Positions 26,035-35,819 of a stretch of DNA of 51,914 bases are shown one piece after another. Source of the DNA: Gammaproteobacteria bacterium (GTDB lineage: Bacteria; Pseudomonadota; Gammaproteobacteria; GRL18). The stretch is taken from assembly GCA_026196615.1 (NCBI GenBank), contig JAPHSW010000210.1, positions 1 to 51,914 on the forward strand, in the 5' to 3' direction. Made by a program: the position numbers and the translations under genes. The notes below the pieces were generated by a model. The model saw nothing but the letters and a program-made list of their open reading frames with translations. It made no database searches and was not told where the DNA came from. The stretch's first letter is position 1, and each line of letters begins with the position of its first letter.

Positions 26035-27708
26035 ATGGATACACAACGTTTAATTTTATTCGCAGCTTTTATGCTGATTTCAATGTCACTTTGGCAGTCC
26101 TGGCAAATGCAGGTTAATCCTCCACCAACCAGAACCATTAGTGAAGTATCGGGAAACAATGAAAGCCCAGTTGCTACACCTGCGTCTGATTTGCCTTCAG
26201 TACCTGTGACAGCTAATACGGGACAAAATGCTCAAACCGTTAGCACACCTTCTGTTGCAGAAAAAATGAAAAGTGGGCAACGTGTCAGTGTAAAGACTGA
26301 TGTATTTGATCTTGAAATTGATACTATTGGTGGTGATATCAGACGAGTGGCATTATTGGATTATCCAGTGGATGTCAATACTGATCCTAGTCCTGTTGTC
26401 CTAATGAACGATAAGTCAGGTTTATTTTTTATTAGTCAAACAGGCCTATTAGCTTCTTCAAAAGACAGCAATTATGCGCCTGATCATAATGTCAGTTATA
26501 AAATTGATAAATTAAGTTATGAGTTGGGTAAAGAATCAGAATTAAAAGTCCCTTTAACCTGGACTTCTGAAGATGGTTTATTTACTTTGACTAAGATTTA
26601 TACTTTTTATCCAGGTAAATATAAGATTGATGTTGAGCATAAGATGACTAATAACTCAGATATCGCCTGGCAAGGTCATTTGTATCGCCAATTACAAAGG
26701 ACAAATGTTGAACAAGCCAGTATGTTTTTACACACTTATACCGGTGGTATGATTTCTAAAGAAGTAGATGGATTTGAAAAAATTGATTTTCCTGAAATGG
26801 CGGAAGTTAATTTAAGTCGAGCCAATACCGGTGGTTGGGTTTCAATGATCCAACATTATTTTATGGGTGCCTGGATACCACCACAAAATAGTCAAGAAAA
26901 TTACTATACACGTGTATCAAATAAAAATACTTCTGATCCTCATTACATTATTGGTAGCATTTCACCTTCACAACTTGTTAATCCAAAATCAACCATAGCA
27001 TTAAAAGATGTTCTTTTTGTTGGGCCTAAATTACAAACGCATATTAACGAATTAGCACCTGGTCTTGATAGTACAGTTGATTATGGTTTCTTATCAGTTA
27101 TAGCACATCCGATTTATTGGTTATTGGATCAAATTCAGAATGTGGTTAATAATTGGGGTTGGTCAATTATTTTCTTAACTATAATTATTAAGGCTCTATT
27201 TTATAAGTTATCTGCAGCCTCTTATAAATCAATGGCGCATATGCGTAAAGTAACGCCACGCCTCAAGGCTATTCAGGAACAATTTAAAGATAACTCCGCT
27301 GAGAAAAATAAGGCAATGATGGAGTTGTATAAGAAAGAGAAAATTAATCCTTTGGGTGGTTGTTTGCCAATTCTTGTACAGATACCCGTCTTCATTGCTT
27401 TGTACTGGGTTTTATTAGAAAGTGTCGAATTGCGTCAGGCTGATTTCATGCTTTGGCTAAATAATTTGTCAGCACCTGATCCTTATTATGTATTGCCATT
27501 GATTATGGGTGTTTCAATGTTTGTTCAGCAAAAATTGAATCCAGCACCAATGGATCCTGTTCAAGCAAAAGTCATGATGATGTTACCCATTATCTTTACT
27601 GTATTTTTTGCTTTCTTCCCTTCAGGACTGGTTTTATATTGGGTTGTAAATAACTTGTTGTCTATTGCACAACAATGGTATATCACTCGCTCAATTGAGA
27701 ATGCCTAA
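26035..27708 (+). CDS. yidC: Membrane protein insertase YidC (557 aa)
   Basis: It inserts and folds inner-membrane proteins. The N-terminal TM segment ([18 protein letters not shown]) is followed by the large periplasmic beta domain of the Gram-negative type. The conserved five-TM core comes after it: [16 protein letters not shown], then the cytosolic coiled coil with [20 protein letters not shown], and the final [20 protein letters not shown]. Length is normal. The last eight bases overlap the preferred mnmE start. Confidence 0.98.
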   Translation: MDTQRLILFAAFMLISMSLWQSWQMQVNPPPTRTISEVSGNNESPVATPASDLPSVPVTANTGQNAQTVSTPSVAEKMKSGQRVSVKTDVFDLEIDTIGGDIRRVALLDYPVDVNTDPSPVVLMNDKSGLFFISQTGLLASSKDSNYAPDHNVSYKIDKLSYELGKESELKVPLTWTSEDGLFTLTKIYTFYPGKYKIDVEHKMTNNSDIAWQGHLYRQLQRTNVEQASMFLHTYTGGMISKEVDGFEKIDFPEMAEVNLSRANTGGWVSMIQHYFMGAWIPPQNSQENYYTRVSNKNTSDPHYIIGSISPSQLVNPKSTIALKDVLFVGPKLQTHINELAPGLDSTVDYGFLSVIAHPIYWLLDQIQNVVNNWGWSIIFLTIIIKALFYKLSAASYKSMAHMRKVTPRLKAIQEQFKDNSAEKNKAMMELYKKEKINPLGGCLPILVQIPVFIALYWVLLESVELRQADFMLWLNNLSAPDPYYVLPLIMGVSMFVQQKLNPAPMDPVQAKVMMMLPIIFTVFFAFFPSGLVLYWVVNNLLSIAQQWYITRSIENA

Positions 27709-29086
27709 TCCATCTGATTCTGCGGTCACTGCTATTACTACGATCGCTGCACTAGCTACCGCCCCTGGTCGAGGGGGCGTTGGTATCATTCGTTTATCCG
27801 GCCCAAAATCTTTGTCGATTGTTGAAAAAATTATTCAGCAAACCCCAAAACCTCGTTATGCACATTACCTCCCATTTTTTGATGAAAATGATCAAGAAAT
27901 AGATGCGGGTATTGTTTTATATTTCCCTGGACCTAATTCATTTACGGGAGAAGATGTTGTTGAGTTACAGGGGCATGGTGGTCCAATTGTTATGGACATG
28001 CTGTTACAACGCGCCTTTACTTTAGGAGCAGAAGCAGCAAAGCCAGGTGAATTCAGTGAAAGAGCTTTTTTAAATGATAAATTAGATTTAGCTCAGGCAG
28101 AAGCCATTGCTGATTTAATTGATGCCAGCAGCGAACAAGCCGCACGTTCTGCTTTACGTTCTCTTCAAGGTGATTTTTCAAAATTAATCCATGAACAAGT
28201 GGAAGCTCTGATCAGATTGAGAATTTATGTTGAAGCCGCCATTGATTTTCCTGAAGAAGAAATTGATTTTTTATCAGATGGTAAAGTTGAAAATGATACT
28301 CAAACCATATTGTCTGATTTACAAAATATTCTTATAAAAGCAGAACAAGGCTGCTTAATGAGAGAAGGCATGAGTGTGGCTATTGCTGGACAACCGAATG
28401 CAGGAAAATCCAGTTTACTCAATGCACTTTCTGGAAAAGAATCAGCAATTGTCACCGATATTGCTGGCACAACAAGAGATGTTTTAAAAGAAGAAATTAA
28501 TATTGATGGTATGCCTTTACATATTATTGATACAGCTGGTTTGCGTGAAAGTGATTGTGAAGTCGAAAAAATTGGTATTGAGAGAGCATGGAATGTGATT
28601 GAAAATGCTGATCAGATATTATTAGTGGTTGATGAAAATACTATTGATGATGCATCCAGCATTGAAATTAATAAACAACTACTAGAACAGTTCCCCGATT
28701 CAATCGATATTACATTGATACATAATAAAATTGATAGAACCAATAAAGAGCCTGAAATTATTAAAGGTGAACATAGGACTCAAATTTATTTGTCAGCCAA
28801 AGAAAACCAGGGCATAGAATTACTCAAAGAGCATTTAAAACAATGCATGGGTTATCAAAGTGCAGGGGAAGGCAGTTTTATGGCAAGACGCCGACATCTT
28901 GAGGCTATCAATAAAGGCATTCTATCAGTTGAAAATGGTTTGTCACAATTGCAGGAATTTTCTGCCGGAGAACTTTTAGCAGAAGAACTACGCCAAGCTC
29001 AAAATTATCTCTCAGAGATAACGGGTGAATTCACATCAGATGATCTGTTAGGCAGGATTTTTACAAGCTTTTGTATTGGAAAATAA
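27701..29086 (+). CDS. mnmE: tRNA modification GTPase MnmE (461 aa)
   Basis: With MnmG it installs carboxymethylaminomethyl groups on wobble U34 of tRNAs. I prefer ATG 27701, which overlaps the yidC stop and gives MPNPSDSAV, over the upstream frame. The N-terminal folate-binding domain has [16 protein letters not shown] and [10 protein letters not shown]. The G domain shows [30 protein letters not shown] and NKID, and the C-terminal tail ends FCIGK, the catalytic Cys motif. Confidence 0.97.
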   Translation: MPNPSDSAVTAITTIAALATAPGRGGVGIIRLSGPKSLSIVEKIIQQTPKPRYAHYLPFFDENDQEIDAGIVLYFPGPNSFTGEDVVELQGHGGPIVMDMLLQRAFTLGAEAAKPGEFSERAFLNDKLDLAQAEAIADLIDASSEQAARSALRSLQGDFSKLIHEQVEALIRLRIYVEAAIDFPEEEIDFLSDGKVENDTQTILSDLQNILIKAEQGCLMREGMSVAIAGQPNAGKSSLLNALSGKESAIVTDIAGTTRDVLKEEINIDGMPLHIIDTAGLRESDCEVEKIGIERAWNVIENADQILLVVDENTIDDASSIEINKQLLEQFPDSIDITLIHNKIDRTNKEPEIIKGEHRTQIYLSAKENQGIELLKEHLKQCMGYQSAGEGSFMARRRHLEAINKGILSVENGLSQLQEFSAGELLAEELRQAQNYLSEITGEFTSDDLLGRIFTSFCIGK

Positions 29087-29134
29087 CTTAATTTGTTTTT
29101 CATCAAATTACATGTTTTTATAAAATAAGAACTT

Positions 29135-29926
29135 TTATTTCTTTGAGAAATTACTTGGTGGTTTGCCTAAATTTCGTCTGAACATAGCGACAAAAGCACT
29201 GGGGCTTTGATATCCTAATTCAAATGCAATTCGTGTCACAGATTGTCCTTGTTCAAGCCTTTCAATAGCTTCAAGCAAACGTAATTGTCTACGCCACTGG
29301 CCAAATGTCATATTGGTTTCCTGATGAAATAATCTTGCTAAAGTACGAGCACTTGTATTGGAAATCACAGATAATTCTTCAAGGCTTCTATTATCTGATG
29401 GCTCTGAAATTAAATGATCAATCACTCGTTTAAGACGTTTTTCTTGGGTAATAGGTAAATGCAAATTAGTCTGCTTAAGGTTTTTCATTTGATCTATAAT
29501 GACTTGCATCAGTCGTTGTTCAGCTCCCTTGGCTGAATAAGCATTTCCTATTTCAATAGCACTTTCAAGTAATGATTTTAATAACGATGACATATGAACA
29601 ACACTGCAGTTAATCGGTAAATCATTGATAGCTGAAGGATCAATGAAGAGAGTTAAAATATTCACTGAGTCAATTGCAATTACTTCATGTTTTATATTGG
29701 GTGGTACCCAAACTGCTTGATCGGTTGGTACTAGCCACGCACCTTGTGTACTCACAATTCTCACTATACCTTTACGGGCATATAAAAGTTGTCCCCTTGG
29801 ATGAGAGTGTAAAGAAATGTGATGTGCACCTTCAATCGTAATATCCATTGAAATAACAGGCAAATTTGCATCAATAATATAGCCTAATTGTGTTGGTGAA
29901 ATTTCTGTCAGTTTCTCTATATTCAT
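29135..29926 (-). CDS. AraC-family transcriptional regulator with cupin domain (263 aa)
   Basis: The N-terminal half is a cupin-like sensor (HHISLHSHPRGQLLYARKG, QAVWVPPNIKHEV). The C-terminal half has two helix-turn-helix motifs typical of AraC/XylS proteins: LEELSVISNTSARTLARLFH and VTRIAFELGYQSPSAFVAMF. It diverges from the carrier gene at 30005 across a gap of 78 bases, so it probably controls that gene and itself. The effector is unknown. Confidence 0.9.
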   Translation of the reverse strand: MNIEKLTEISPTQLGYIIDANLPVISMDITIEGAHHISLHSHPRGQLLYARKGIVRIVSTQGAWLVPTDQAVWVPPNIKHEVIAIDSVNILTLFIDPSAINDLPINCSVVHMSSLLKSLLESAIEIGNAYSAKGAEQRLMQVIIDQMKNLKQTNLHLPITQEKRLKRVIDHLISEPSDNRSLEELSVISNTSARTLARLFHQETNMTFGQWRRQLRLLEAIERLEQGQSVTRIAFELGYQSPSAFVAMFRRNLGKPPSNFSKK

Positions 29927-30004
29927 TGTCTTATTATAGATAAATTGTCACTTATAAAAAAAGGATAATGAATCTATCATTATTAATAGTTTGTATAAAT
30001 ACCC

Positions 30005-31426
30005 ATGTTTAAAAAAATAAAGATACATAGACAAAGCATAGTCATTCCAAAAATTTCTACGAATGTATTAATTTTCTTCCTCATGATTATTTCTATAGCG
30101 ATTATTTTATTTTTATCTTCATCGTTTTTAACTGAATATGAATTAAAAATCTCAGTATTGCTTATGTTTGTTATTTCTTGTTGGGCAACAGGAGTTATTC
30201 CAGAACATATTACTGCATTACTCTTCTTTTTTAGTTCCATAATTTTTTCACTTGCACCTACTGAAGTTGTATTCTCTGGTTTCACATCTGCTGTATTTTG
30301 GCTGGTTTTTTCAGGTCTTATTATTGGAATTGCTATTAATGAAACAGGTTTAGGAAAACGATTTGCAAATAAAATTGTGAAACATATTGAAGGAAGTTAT
30401 TTAAGAATCATTTCGGGTATGGTTGTTATAGGTGTTATTTTTAGCTTTTTGATGCCTTCTGCAATGGGAAGGATTGTTTTATTAATCCCTATTGCGCTTG
30501 GTATTGCAGATCATTTTGGTTTTTCTCCTGGTTCAAATGGCCGAACAGCGATTATCTTAGCGATGATTTTTGGAACCTTTATTCCTGCATTTGGAATTTT
30601 GCCAGCAAATGTTGCTAATATGATTCTTGTTGGTCTTGCAGACAATCAATTAGAAATCTCTTTTTTATATGGTGAATATTTTTTACTCCACTTTCCGATT
30701 TTAGGATTATTGAAAGCAGTTATCATCATTTTGTTGTTGGTATGGATTTACCCTGATTCTCCACCCAGTAAACAGTATAGAGAATTATCATCAGATAGAT
30801 TATTATCAAAAGATGAATCAATACTTTTAACATTGATTGCTCTTTTATTGATTTTATGGGGAAGTGATTTTTTGCATCATATTTCACCTGCCTGGGTTGC
30901 AATGGGTGGAGCAATATTCTTATTATTTCCAGGAATAAATATTGTTAATCAAAAAAATTTTCAAGAAAAAATTAATATTAATTCACTTTTGTTTGTTGCT
31001 GCTATTTTAGGATTTGGTGGTGTGATTAATTCATCAGGTTTTGGTGATGTTTTAGCACAAAGCTTTTTATCCACATTGTCTCTAGAAAAAGGAGACAATT
31101 TCTTTAATTTTATATTACTGAGTTTTGTAGCAGCAATATTAGCTTTTATTACTACTTTGCCAGGAGTACCTACTGTATTAACCCCTTTATCAACTCAGCT
31201 ATCACAGGCAACAGGCTTACCATTAGAAAGTGTTTTGATGACTCAGGTTATTGGTTTTTCGACAGTGATTTTCCCCTATCAAGCACCTCCAATTTTAGTG
31301 GGCTTACAGATGGCAGGAGAAAACATTTCTATAGCGATTAAATTTTGCCTTTGGTTAACCTTTTTAAGTTTAGTTATTTTGATACCTATAAACTATATCT
31401 GGTGGAAATATCTCAATTATATCTAG
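30005..31426 (+). CDS. SLC13/DASS-type anion transporter (473 aa)
   Basis: Twelve or so hydrophobic segments run through the protein, with the internal repeat features of the DASS family. These include WATGVIPEHITALLFFFSS, FWLVFSGLIIGIAINETGLG, FLMPSAMGRIVLLIPIAL and, in the second half, TTLPGVPTVLTPLSTQLSQ. Family members take up dicarboxylates, sulfate or related anions with sodium. The substrate cannot be read from the sequence. Divergence from an AraC regulator suggests substrate-induced expression. Confidence 0.8.
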   Translation: MFKKIKIHRQSIVIPKISTNVLIFFLMIISIAIILFLSSSFLTEYELKISVLLMFVISCWATGVIPEHITALLFFFSSIIFSLAPTEVVFSGFTSAVFWLVFSGLIIGIAINETGLGKRFANKIVKHIEGSYLRIISGMVVIGVIFSFLMPSAMGRIVLLIPIALGIADHFGFSPGSNGRTAIILAMIFGTFIPAFGILPANVANMILVGLADNQLEISFLYGEYFLLHFPILGLLKAVIIILLLVWIYPDSPPSKQYRELSSDRLLSKDESILLTLIALLLILWGSDFLHHISPAWVAMGGAIFLLFPGINIVNQKNFQEKININSLLFVAAILGFGGVINSSGFGDVLAQSFLSTLSLEKGDNFFNFILLSFVAAILAFITTLPGVPTVLTPLSTQLSQATGLPLESVLMTQVIGFSTVIFPYQAPPILVGLQMAGENISIAIKFCLWLTFLSLVILIPINYIWWKYLNYI

Positions 31427-31484
31427 ATACTAAGTAGAGCTTATTTTGATTATCAATAAGTGATTGTATACTACTTATAAAATT

Positions 31485-31931
31485 TTACTTCTCTCGGTAT
31501 TTTTTATGACAATCTTTGCATGACTGACCAATGTCTCGCAATAACTCTGTTGCTTGTTCCTTTTTACCTTGTTCAATTAATGAAACGAGTTGTCCAGAAA
31601 ACTTTACCAGAGCATCTGCTTTTTCATTAAAATCAGGCTTGTTTTCCCAAAGGGATTCCTTAGCATCAGTTTCACCAAAATCAGAGCCTTCTGGGAAACC
31701 AGTAGAAACCATTTTTGCCATATTATTTAAGCCTTGAGCTTGAGGCAACCATTGATCAGGTTGAGTAATTCTTCCTGCAGATAGTAGTTTTAAGGATTTA
31801 TAGTGCATAGAGATGGTTTCCATCATATTTTGTCGATACTTAATGACATCATCTGACTCATCTTCTGAAAAGACAGCATAAGAATAAAAAATTGAACAAC
31901 AAAAAATAACCATAGAAATAGTATGTTTCAT
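31485..31931 (-). CDS. Cytochrome c' family protein (148 aa)
   Basis: A signal peptide (MVIFCCSIFYSYAVFS) is followed by a four-helix-bundle-like sequence with haem-attachment motif CKDCH near the C-terminus (GQSCKDCHKKYREK), the placement typical of cytochrome c'. These periplasmic haem proteins bind NO and similar ligands and may protect against nitrosative stress. The gene stands alone and converges with the transporter gene; the gap between them has only weak dyad symmetry. Confidence 0.88.
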   Translation of the reverse strand: MKHTISMVIFCCSIFYSYAVFSEDESDDVIKYRQNMMETISMHYKSLKLLSAGRITQPDQWLPQAQGLNNMAKMVSTGFPEGSDFGETDAKESLWENKPDFNEKADALVKFSGQLVSLIEQGKKEQATELLRDIGQSCKDCHKKYREK

Positions 31932-32187
31932 AAATTACCTATATGTGAATTATTTTGAAAAAAAAGTTCTGAGCCAATTGATTCCCTATCTTATTTTAGT
32001 TTGTTTATAGTATCAATCGTTGATTAAAACATTCTGGATTTGATATTTGTAATGTAATGATTGAAGAAAATCTAAGTATTGTTCTAAAATGAATCTATTA
32101 GAACAAATAAAACCATCTCTTATAAAAATTTAAATTATCAATACTAAGAGTGGACATTAATTGGACAGTTAAATACAAAATCAAACA

Positions 32188-32610
32188 ATGAAAAATAAAA
32201 CCAGATTATCCATTACTGAAGCTATCAATCTTTCAGGTGTTTCAAGAAGTCAATTCTACTCAAAGTATATTAATAAAGGCCGGATATCAAAATTACGTGA
32301 TGAAAATAATAAAGTTTATATTGATTCTTCTGAGCTTTTCAGGGTATTTCCAAATAGTGTAATTGATGATGCTAATACAGATTGTTGTCCTAAATTAAAA
32401 ATATTAGAACAGCAATACATATTAATAAAACAGGAAAATACTTACCTAAAAGAACAGCTTGAACATTATAAATTACTTGAAAAACGAGGCTATGAACGTG
32501 AAATTGGTTTGCAATCAACAATAAAGCACTACCAAAGATCATTACCGAATCCTGATACAGAACAGAAAAAAGATAAAAAGAAACAGAAGAAAACAAAAAA
32601 GAAAAAATAA
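32188..32610 (+). CDS. HTH protein with coiled coil and lysine tail (140 aa), plasmid-type
   Basis: The N-terminus is an excisionase/MerR-like helix-turn-helix (SITEAINLSGVSRSQFYSKY) followed by a short wing (DENNKVYIDSSELFRVF). A coiled coil follows (ILIKQENTYLKEQLEHYKLL), and the C-terminus is a long basic run (KKDKKKQKKTKKKK) that could bind DNA non-specifically. Similar small proteins are common next to plasmid replication or mobilisation genes, but no such partner is present here. A plasmid-derived remnant or a stand-alone regulator are both possible. Confidence 0.7.
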   Translation: MKNKTRLSITEAINLSGVSRSQFYSKYINKGRISKLRDENNKVYIDSSELFRVFPNSVIDDANTDCCPKLKILEQQYILIKQENTYLKEQLEHYKLLEKRGYEREIGLQSTIKHYQRSLPNPDTEQKKDKKKQKKTKKKK

Positions 32611-32684
32611 ACACATCGATAAATTGTATTGAGTCAGAGCTAACCTGGTATTTCTAAAAATTAGCATTCGACATAATCTGATAA

Positions 32685-33100
32685 TTAATAAGAATTTGAC
32701 AAACAGGACTTACTCAATAAAAGGCGTTTTTCTCCTACCTTGAGAGACGGGGAACGATGAACCAGGCCTGCATTTTTATTTCCTTTCCATAATTCACCTT
32801 TCATCAGTGCCATATCACAATTTTTCAGGTGCTGTATATCTTTAACATTCTGATATATACCAGATCCTTCATCAGGAAGGCTATTGTTTCCTGTGCTGAG
32901 CTTGGTACGATGAACCGTATATTCAATTCAGTAGCACTTCCCAGATAGGGAGTGATCAAACGATAAGGTACTTTATCTACATGAAACCATGGACACATTG
33001 TTCGGTCTAGAACAGTTAAACACAGCCTTGCCTGTTTCAGATCAAAACTTATATTTGAGTGATTTTTCGGGATGATATCTATTGGTTTTATGGTGGTCAT
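32685..33100 (-). pseudogene. DUF1826-family gene, frameshifted
   Basis: The first frame (ATG 33100) gives ARLCLTVLDRTMCPWFHVDK and PYRLITPYLGSATE, which match the DUF1826 core. At about 32930 the reading frame is lost: the family-like sequence resumes in another frame as EYTVHRTKLSTGNNSLPDEG, continues through GIYQNVKDIQHLKNCDMALM, and ends LVHRSPSLKVGEKRLLLS at a stop at 32685. One small deletion near TEW/EYT explains it. The N-terminus is also shorter than usual. DUF1826 proteins are typically encoded with Zur and COG0523 GTPases, consistent with the divergent zur gene next door. Confidence 0.75.
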
Positions 33101-33149
33101 TTCTTCTACCTAGTGAATTAACAACTAACGGTGTAATAAAAATATCTAT

Positions 33150-33171
33150 ATGATATGATATAATGTATCAT
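33150..33171. promoter_or_regulatory. Candidate Zur operator upstream of zur
   Basis: The AT-rich dyad ATGATA-N10-TATCAT (33150-33171) lies in the 190-base gap between the divergent DUF1826 pseudogene and zur. It shares the core TATAATGT with the candidate at 35381-35412. Fit to the known proteobacterial Zur motif is partial. Confidence 0.45.
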
Positions 33172-33290
33172 TTGTATTTAACGGAGCCAGTTGTGATGTG
33201 ATAAAAGTTAAAAATCATGTAGATCACTGATCAACTCAAGGTGCAGGTGAGCTAAGCCTATAGTCAATAAAATCCATTTGAGGAAATAAA

Positions 33291-33752
33291 ATGCATAAAA
33301 TACAGGCCATAATTGAATATGCAGAAAAACACTGCAAAGAACACGGTGCCCGTCTGACCGATAAACGTAAGCAGATCCTCACTGGCTTGTTGCAGTCAGA
33401 AAGAGCTTTGTCTGCTTATGAACTGGTGGAATATTGTAAAAGTGAATTTGGTGAAAAAATCCCGGCAATGTCTGTTTATCGTATTCTGGACTTTCTTCAA
33501 GATGAGCAATTGGTACACAAACTCAATCTGGCCAATAAATATGTCGCATGTGCTCATATTACCTGTAATCATGACCATGAAGTACCGCAGTTTTTAATTT
33601 GTGATAATTGCCAAAAAGTTAAAGAAATCAGCATCAATAAGTCAACAATTGATACCTTACAACGCAATGTAGAAAAAGTGGGCTTCCATTTGGTCAGCCC
33701 TCAACTGGAAATGAACTGCATTTGCGAACAATGCTTGAATAAAGCGGCTTAA
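33291..33752 (+). CDS. zur: Zinc uptake regulator, Fur family (153 aa)
   Basis: The N-terminal winged helix (ARLTDKRKQILTGLLQSERA, PAMSVYRILDFLQDEQLVHK) and the C-terminal dimerisation domain fit the Fur superfamily. Two CxxC pairs (CDNC and CEQC) form the structural zinc site, and the regulatory zinc ligands are suggested by HITCNHDHE. The neighbours (COG0523 GTPase, znuA, znuB) point to Zur rather than Fur or PerR. GAGG lies eight bases upstream of the ATG. Confidence 0.9.
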   Translation: MHKIQAIIEYAEKHCKEHGARLTDKRKQILTGLLQSERALSAYELVEYCKSEFGEKIPAMSVYRILDFLQDEQLVHKLNLANKYVACAHITCNHDHEVPQFLICDNCQKVKEISINKSTIDTLQRNVEKVGFHLVSPQLEMNCICEQCLNKAA

Positions 33753-33771
33753 ATTAAACAAAGAAACTCAA

Positions 33772-34173
33772 ATGAAAAATATATTAGCAATTTCTGATAA
33801 ATTAGCCATTAGTTTGTCATTCCTTTGTACACTACATTGTCTAGTTTTGCCACTGGCCTTAGTCTTGATGCCATCATTGGCTATTTTACCTTTTGAAGAT
33901 GAAGCCTTTCATCAGGGATTGCTCATAGCAGTAATACCCATAAGTACCTTTGCGCTGACGATGGGGTGCAAAAAGCACAAACGTTACCGCCTATTATTAC
34001 TCGGTGGCATAGGTTTATGTATCTTAATCACGTCTGCAATTTTAGGACATGATTCACTTGGTGAAACTTGGGAAAAAACACTTACTGTGATTGGGGCTTG
34101 TCTCATTGCATTGGGACATGTCTGGAATTATCGTTTATGCCAACGTCAAAAAGATTGTGGTTGTCATGAATAA
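33772..34173 (+). CDS. MerC-domain membrane protein (133 aa)
   Basis: Four hydrophobic helices are seen, with the MerC signature CTLHCLVLPLALVLMPSL in the first two; a Cys/His-rich tail (CQRQKDCGCHE) is available for metal binding. Outside mercury operons, MerC-domain proteins are often found beside zur and COG0523 genes, where a role in zinc or other metal transport is assumed. It lies 19 bases after zur, in one operon. Confidence 0.85.
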   Translation: MKNILAISDKLAISLSFLCTLHCLVLPLALVLMPSLAILPFEDEAFHQGLLIAVIPISTFALTMGCKKHKRYRLLLLGGIGLCILITSAILGHDSLGETWEKTLTVIGACLIALGHVWNYRLCQRQKDCGCHE

Positions 34174-34214
34174 AAATGTCAATAATCAATTTCTTATCAG
34201 GGAATGTATTCTTA

Positions 34215-35219
34215 ATGAATGATAAACAGACGAAATTTGTCCCGGTGCCAACCAATATCATAACCGGATTTTTAGGCGCGGGAAAAACATCTGTTATTTT
34301 GCATCTGATCAAGAATAAACCTGCAGATGAACGTTGGGCTGTCCTGATCAATGAATTTGGTGAGATTGGTGTCGATGGTAGTTTGGTTGGAGGTCAGTAC
34401 TCAGAGAAGCAAGGCGTGTTTATTCGAGAAGTTCCCGGTGGCTGTATGTGTTGTGCAGCAAGCTTACCCATGCAAATTGCTTTGAACTTACTGCTCTCTC
34501 AAGCAAAACCTGACCGCTTGTTGATTGAGCCAACGGGACTTGGCCATCCTAAAGAAGTCTTACAGGTGCTTTCAGGCGAACATTACCAGGAAATACTATC
34601 CTTACAAAAAACACTAACCTTGGTTGATGCACGAAAACTATTGGATGAGCGTTATACAACCCATGAGACATTTAATCAGCAAATAGCGATGGCGGATACT
34701 GTTATCGGTAATAAGCTGGATTTATATCAAGATGAAGACAAAACACGGTTAACTGCTTATGTTAAAGAACAAGGCCAACCTCATGCAAAAATCATCTTTT
34801 CACAACAGGGTAAAATCACCATTTCGGAGTTAGAAGGAGCAATATCGAATCACTTTTTCAACCCGCATTATCACCATCACACAAGTGAAGAAAGGGCACT
34901 AGCTTCAGATATGCCAATACCTGAATGCGGTTTCATTAAAGCCATTAATGAAGGAGAAGGGTTTAAAAGTGTTGGCTGGCGATTTTCATCAGATAAAATA
35001 TTCAATTACAGTCAATTATTGACATTCTTAAGTGGGCTCAGTGTTGAAAGATTGAAAGCTGTGTTTATCACCGAAGTGGGGATATTCGGCTACAATCTCA
35101 CAACAGATACACTAACAGAAGTGGAACTTGATGATTGTCTGGAAAGCCGTATTGAAATCATTTCAGATCTTTTTAATGACTCTCTTGAAACACAGTTAAT
35201 GGATTGTATGGAAGTCTGA
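34215..35219 (+). CDS. COG0523/CobW-family GTPase, probable zinc metallochaperone (about 334 aa)
   Basis: ATG 34215 (MNDKQTKFVPVPTNIITGF) has AGGGA upstream and fits the family better than ATG 34176. The G1 motif is GFLGAGKTSVI. The metal-binding CxCC motif is PGGCMCCAA, and the guanine-specificity motif reads NKLD in VIGNKLDLYQ. A His stretch (HYHHHT) and the C-terminal CobW domain follow. Family members deliver metal to client proteins under zinc limitation. It directly follows the MerC gene. Confidence 0.9.
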   Translation: MNDKQTKFVPVPTNIITGFLGAGKTSVILHLIKNKPADERWAVLINEFGEIGVDGSLVGGQYSEKQGVFIREVPGGCMCCAASLPMQIALNLLLSQAKPDRLLIEPTGLGHPKEVLQVLSGEHYQEILSLQKTLTLVDARKLLDERYTTHETFNQQIAMADTVIGNKLDLYQDEDKTRLTAYVKEQGQPHAKIIFSQQGKITISELEGAISNHFFNPHYHHHTSEERALASDMPIPECGFIKAINEGEGFKSVGWRFSSDKIFNYSQLLTFLSGLSVERLKAVFITEVGIFGYNLTTDTLTEVELDDCLESRIEIISDLFNDSLETQLMDCMEV

Positions 35220-35380
35220 ACGTTTAATTGTAATAACAGAATGAATTGCTGCTTTTATAAAGTATACGTTAGCATGGAATTAGTGTTCACTGTAGAAATT
35301 GAGATTAGTTGAAAAATTCTCTATTCAGCTTTGATTGATGTTTTTTTAGTCATTAGTTATCTTGTAATGATAATGAAACT

Positions 35381-35412
35381 TGTTATTATATATAATGTTA
35401 TTTTATACAGTA
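35381..35412. promoter_or_regulatory. Candidate Zur operator/promoter before the zinc-uptake genes
   Basis: TGTTATTATATATAATGTTA (35381-35400) is followed by TTTTATACAG. AATGTTAT-TT-TATA resembles one and a half sites of the Zur consensus. It lies about 60-80 bases upstream of the gene at 35460. The rest of the 240-base gap from 35220 shows no gene. Confidence 0.45.
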
Positions 35413-35459
35413 TTAATATTGGCACAGTCAATCTTGATTAAAATGTGTACTAGTAATAA

Positions 35460-35744
35460 ATGAAGCGTCATAGAAACAACCTATTATATTCTTTATTGAT
35501 AAGTATTCTCTTGCTTATTGGGCAATTGAGTGTGCTTGTTCATGCTGAAGAACATCCTTTTCATGATTCCCATGAATCTTGTGGTGTTTTTGTTGCTGCA
35601 GAACATGTAGACAGTACTCTTGATTCTGGACAAATCACTTTACCTGCCATAATAAATGATACTGCAGATGTTTGTTTTATCATTTCTAAACTATCTGCTT
35701 CACTGAGTGTTTATCAAGCTCGAGCTCCACCTTTTTATTCGTAA
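35460..35744 (+). CDS. DUF2946-like small exported protein (94 aa)
   Basis: A signal/TM segment (LLYSLLISILLLIGQLSVLV) is followed by a His-rich stretch (AEEHPFHDSHESCGVF) and a tail ending VYQARAPPFYS, the RAPP ending being typical of DUF2946 proteins. It may bind metal in the periplasm. It heads the probable zinc-uptake operon. Confidence 0.7.
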   Translation: MKRHRNNLLYSLLISILLLIGQLSVLVHAEEHPFHDSHESCGVFVAAEHVDSTLDSGQITLPAIINDTADVCFIISKLSASLSVYQARAPPFYS

Positions 35745-35819
35745 TCCCCTACAAATTAATTCATCGTTATAAATACCGATTATTTGTAACTAATTTTCTA
35801 GATTACGGAAGAAATACTC

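Noticed and set aside
33150-33171. Fur (iron) box
   Set aside because: The dyad is AT-rich and could fit Fur loosely, but all neighbours concern zinc and the regulator next to it is Zur-like.
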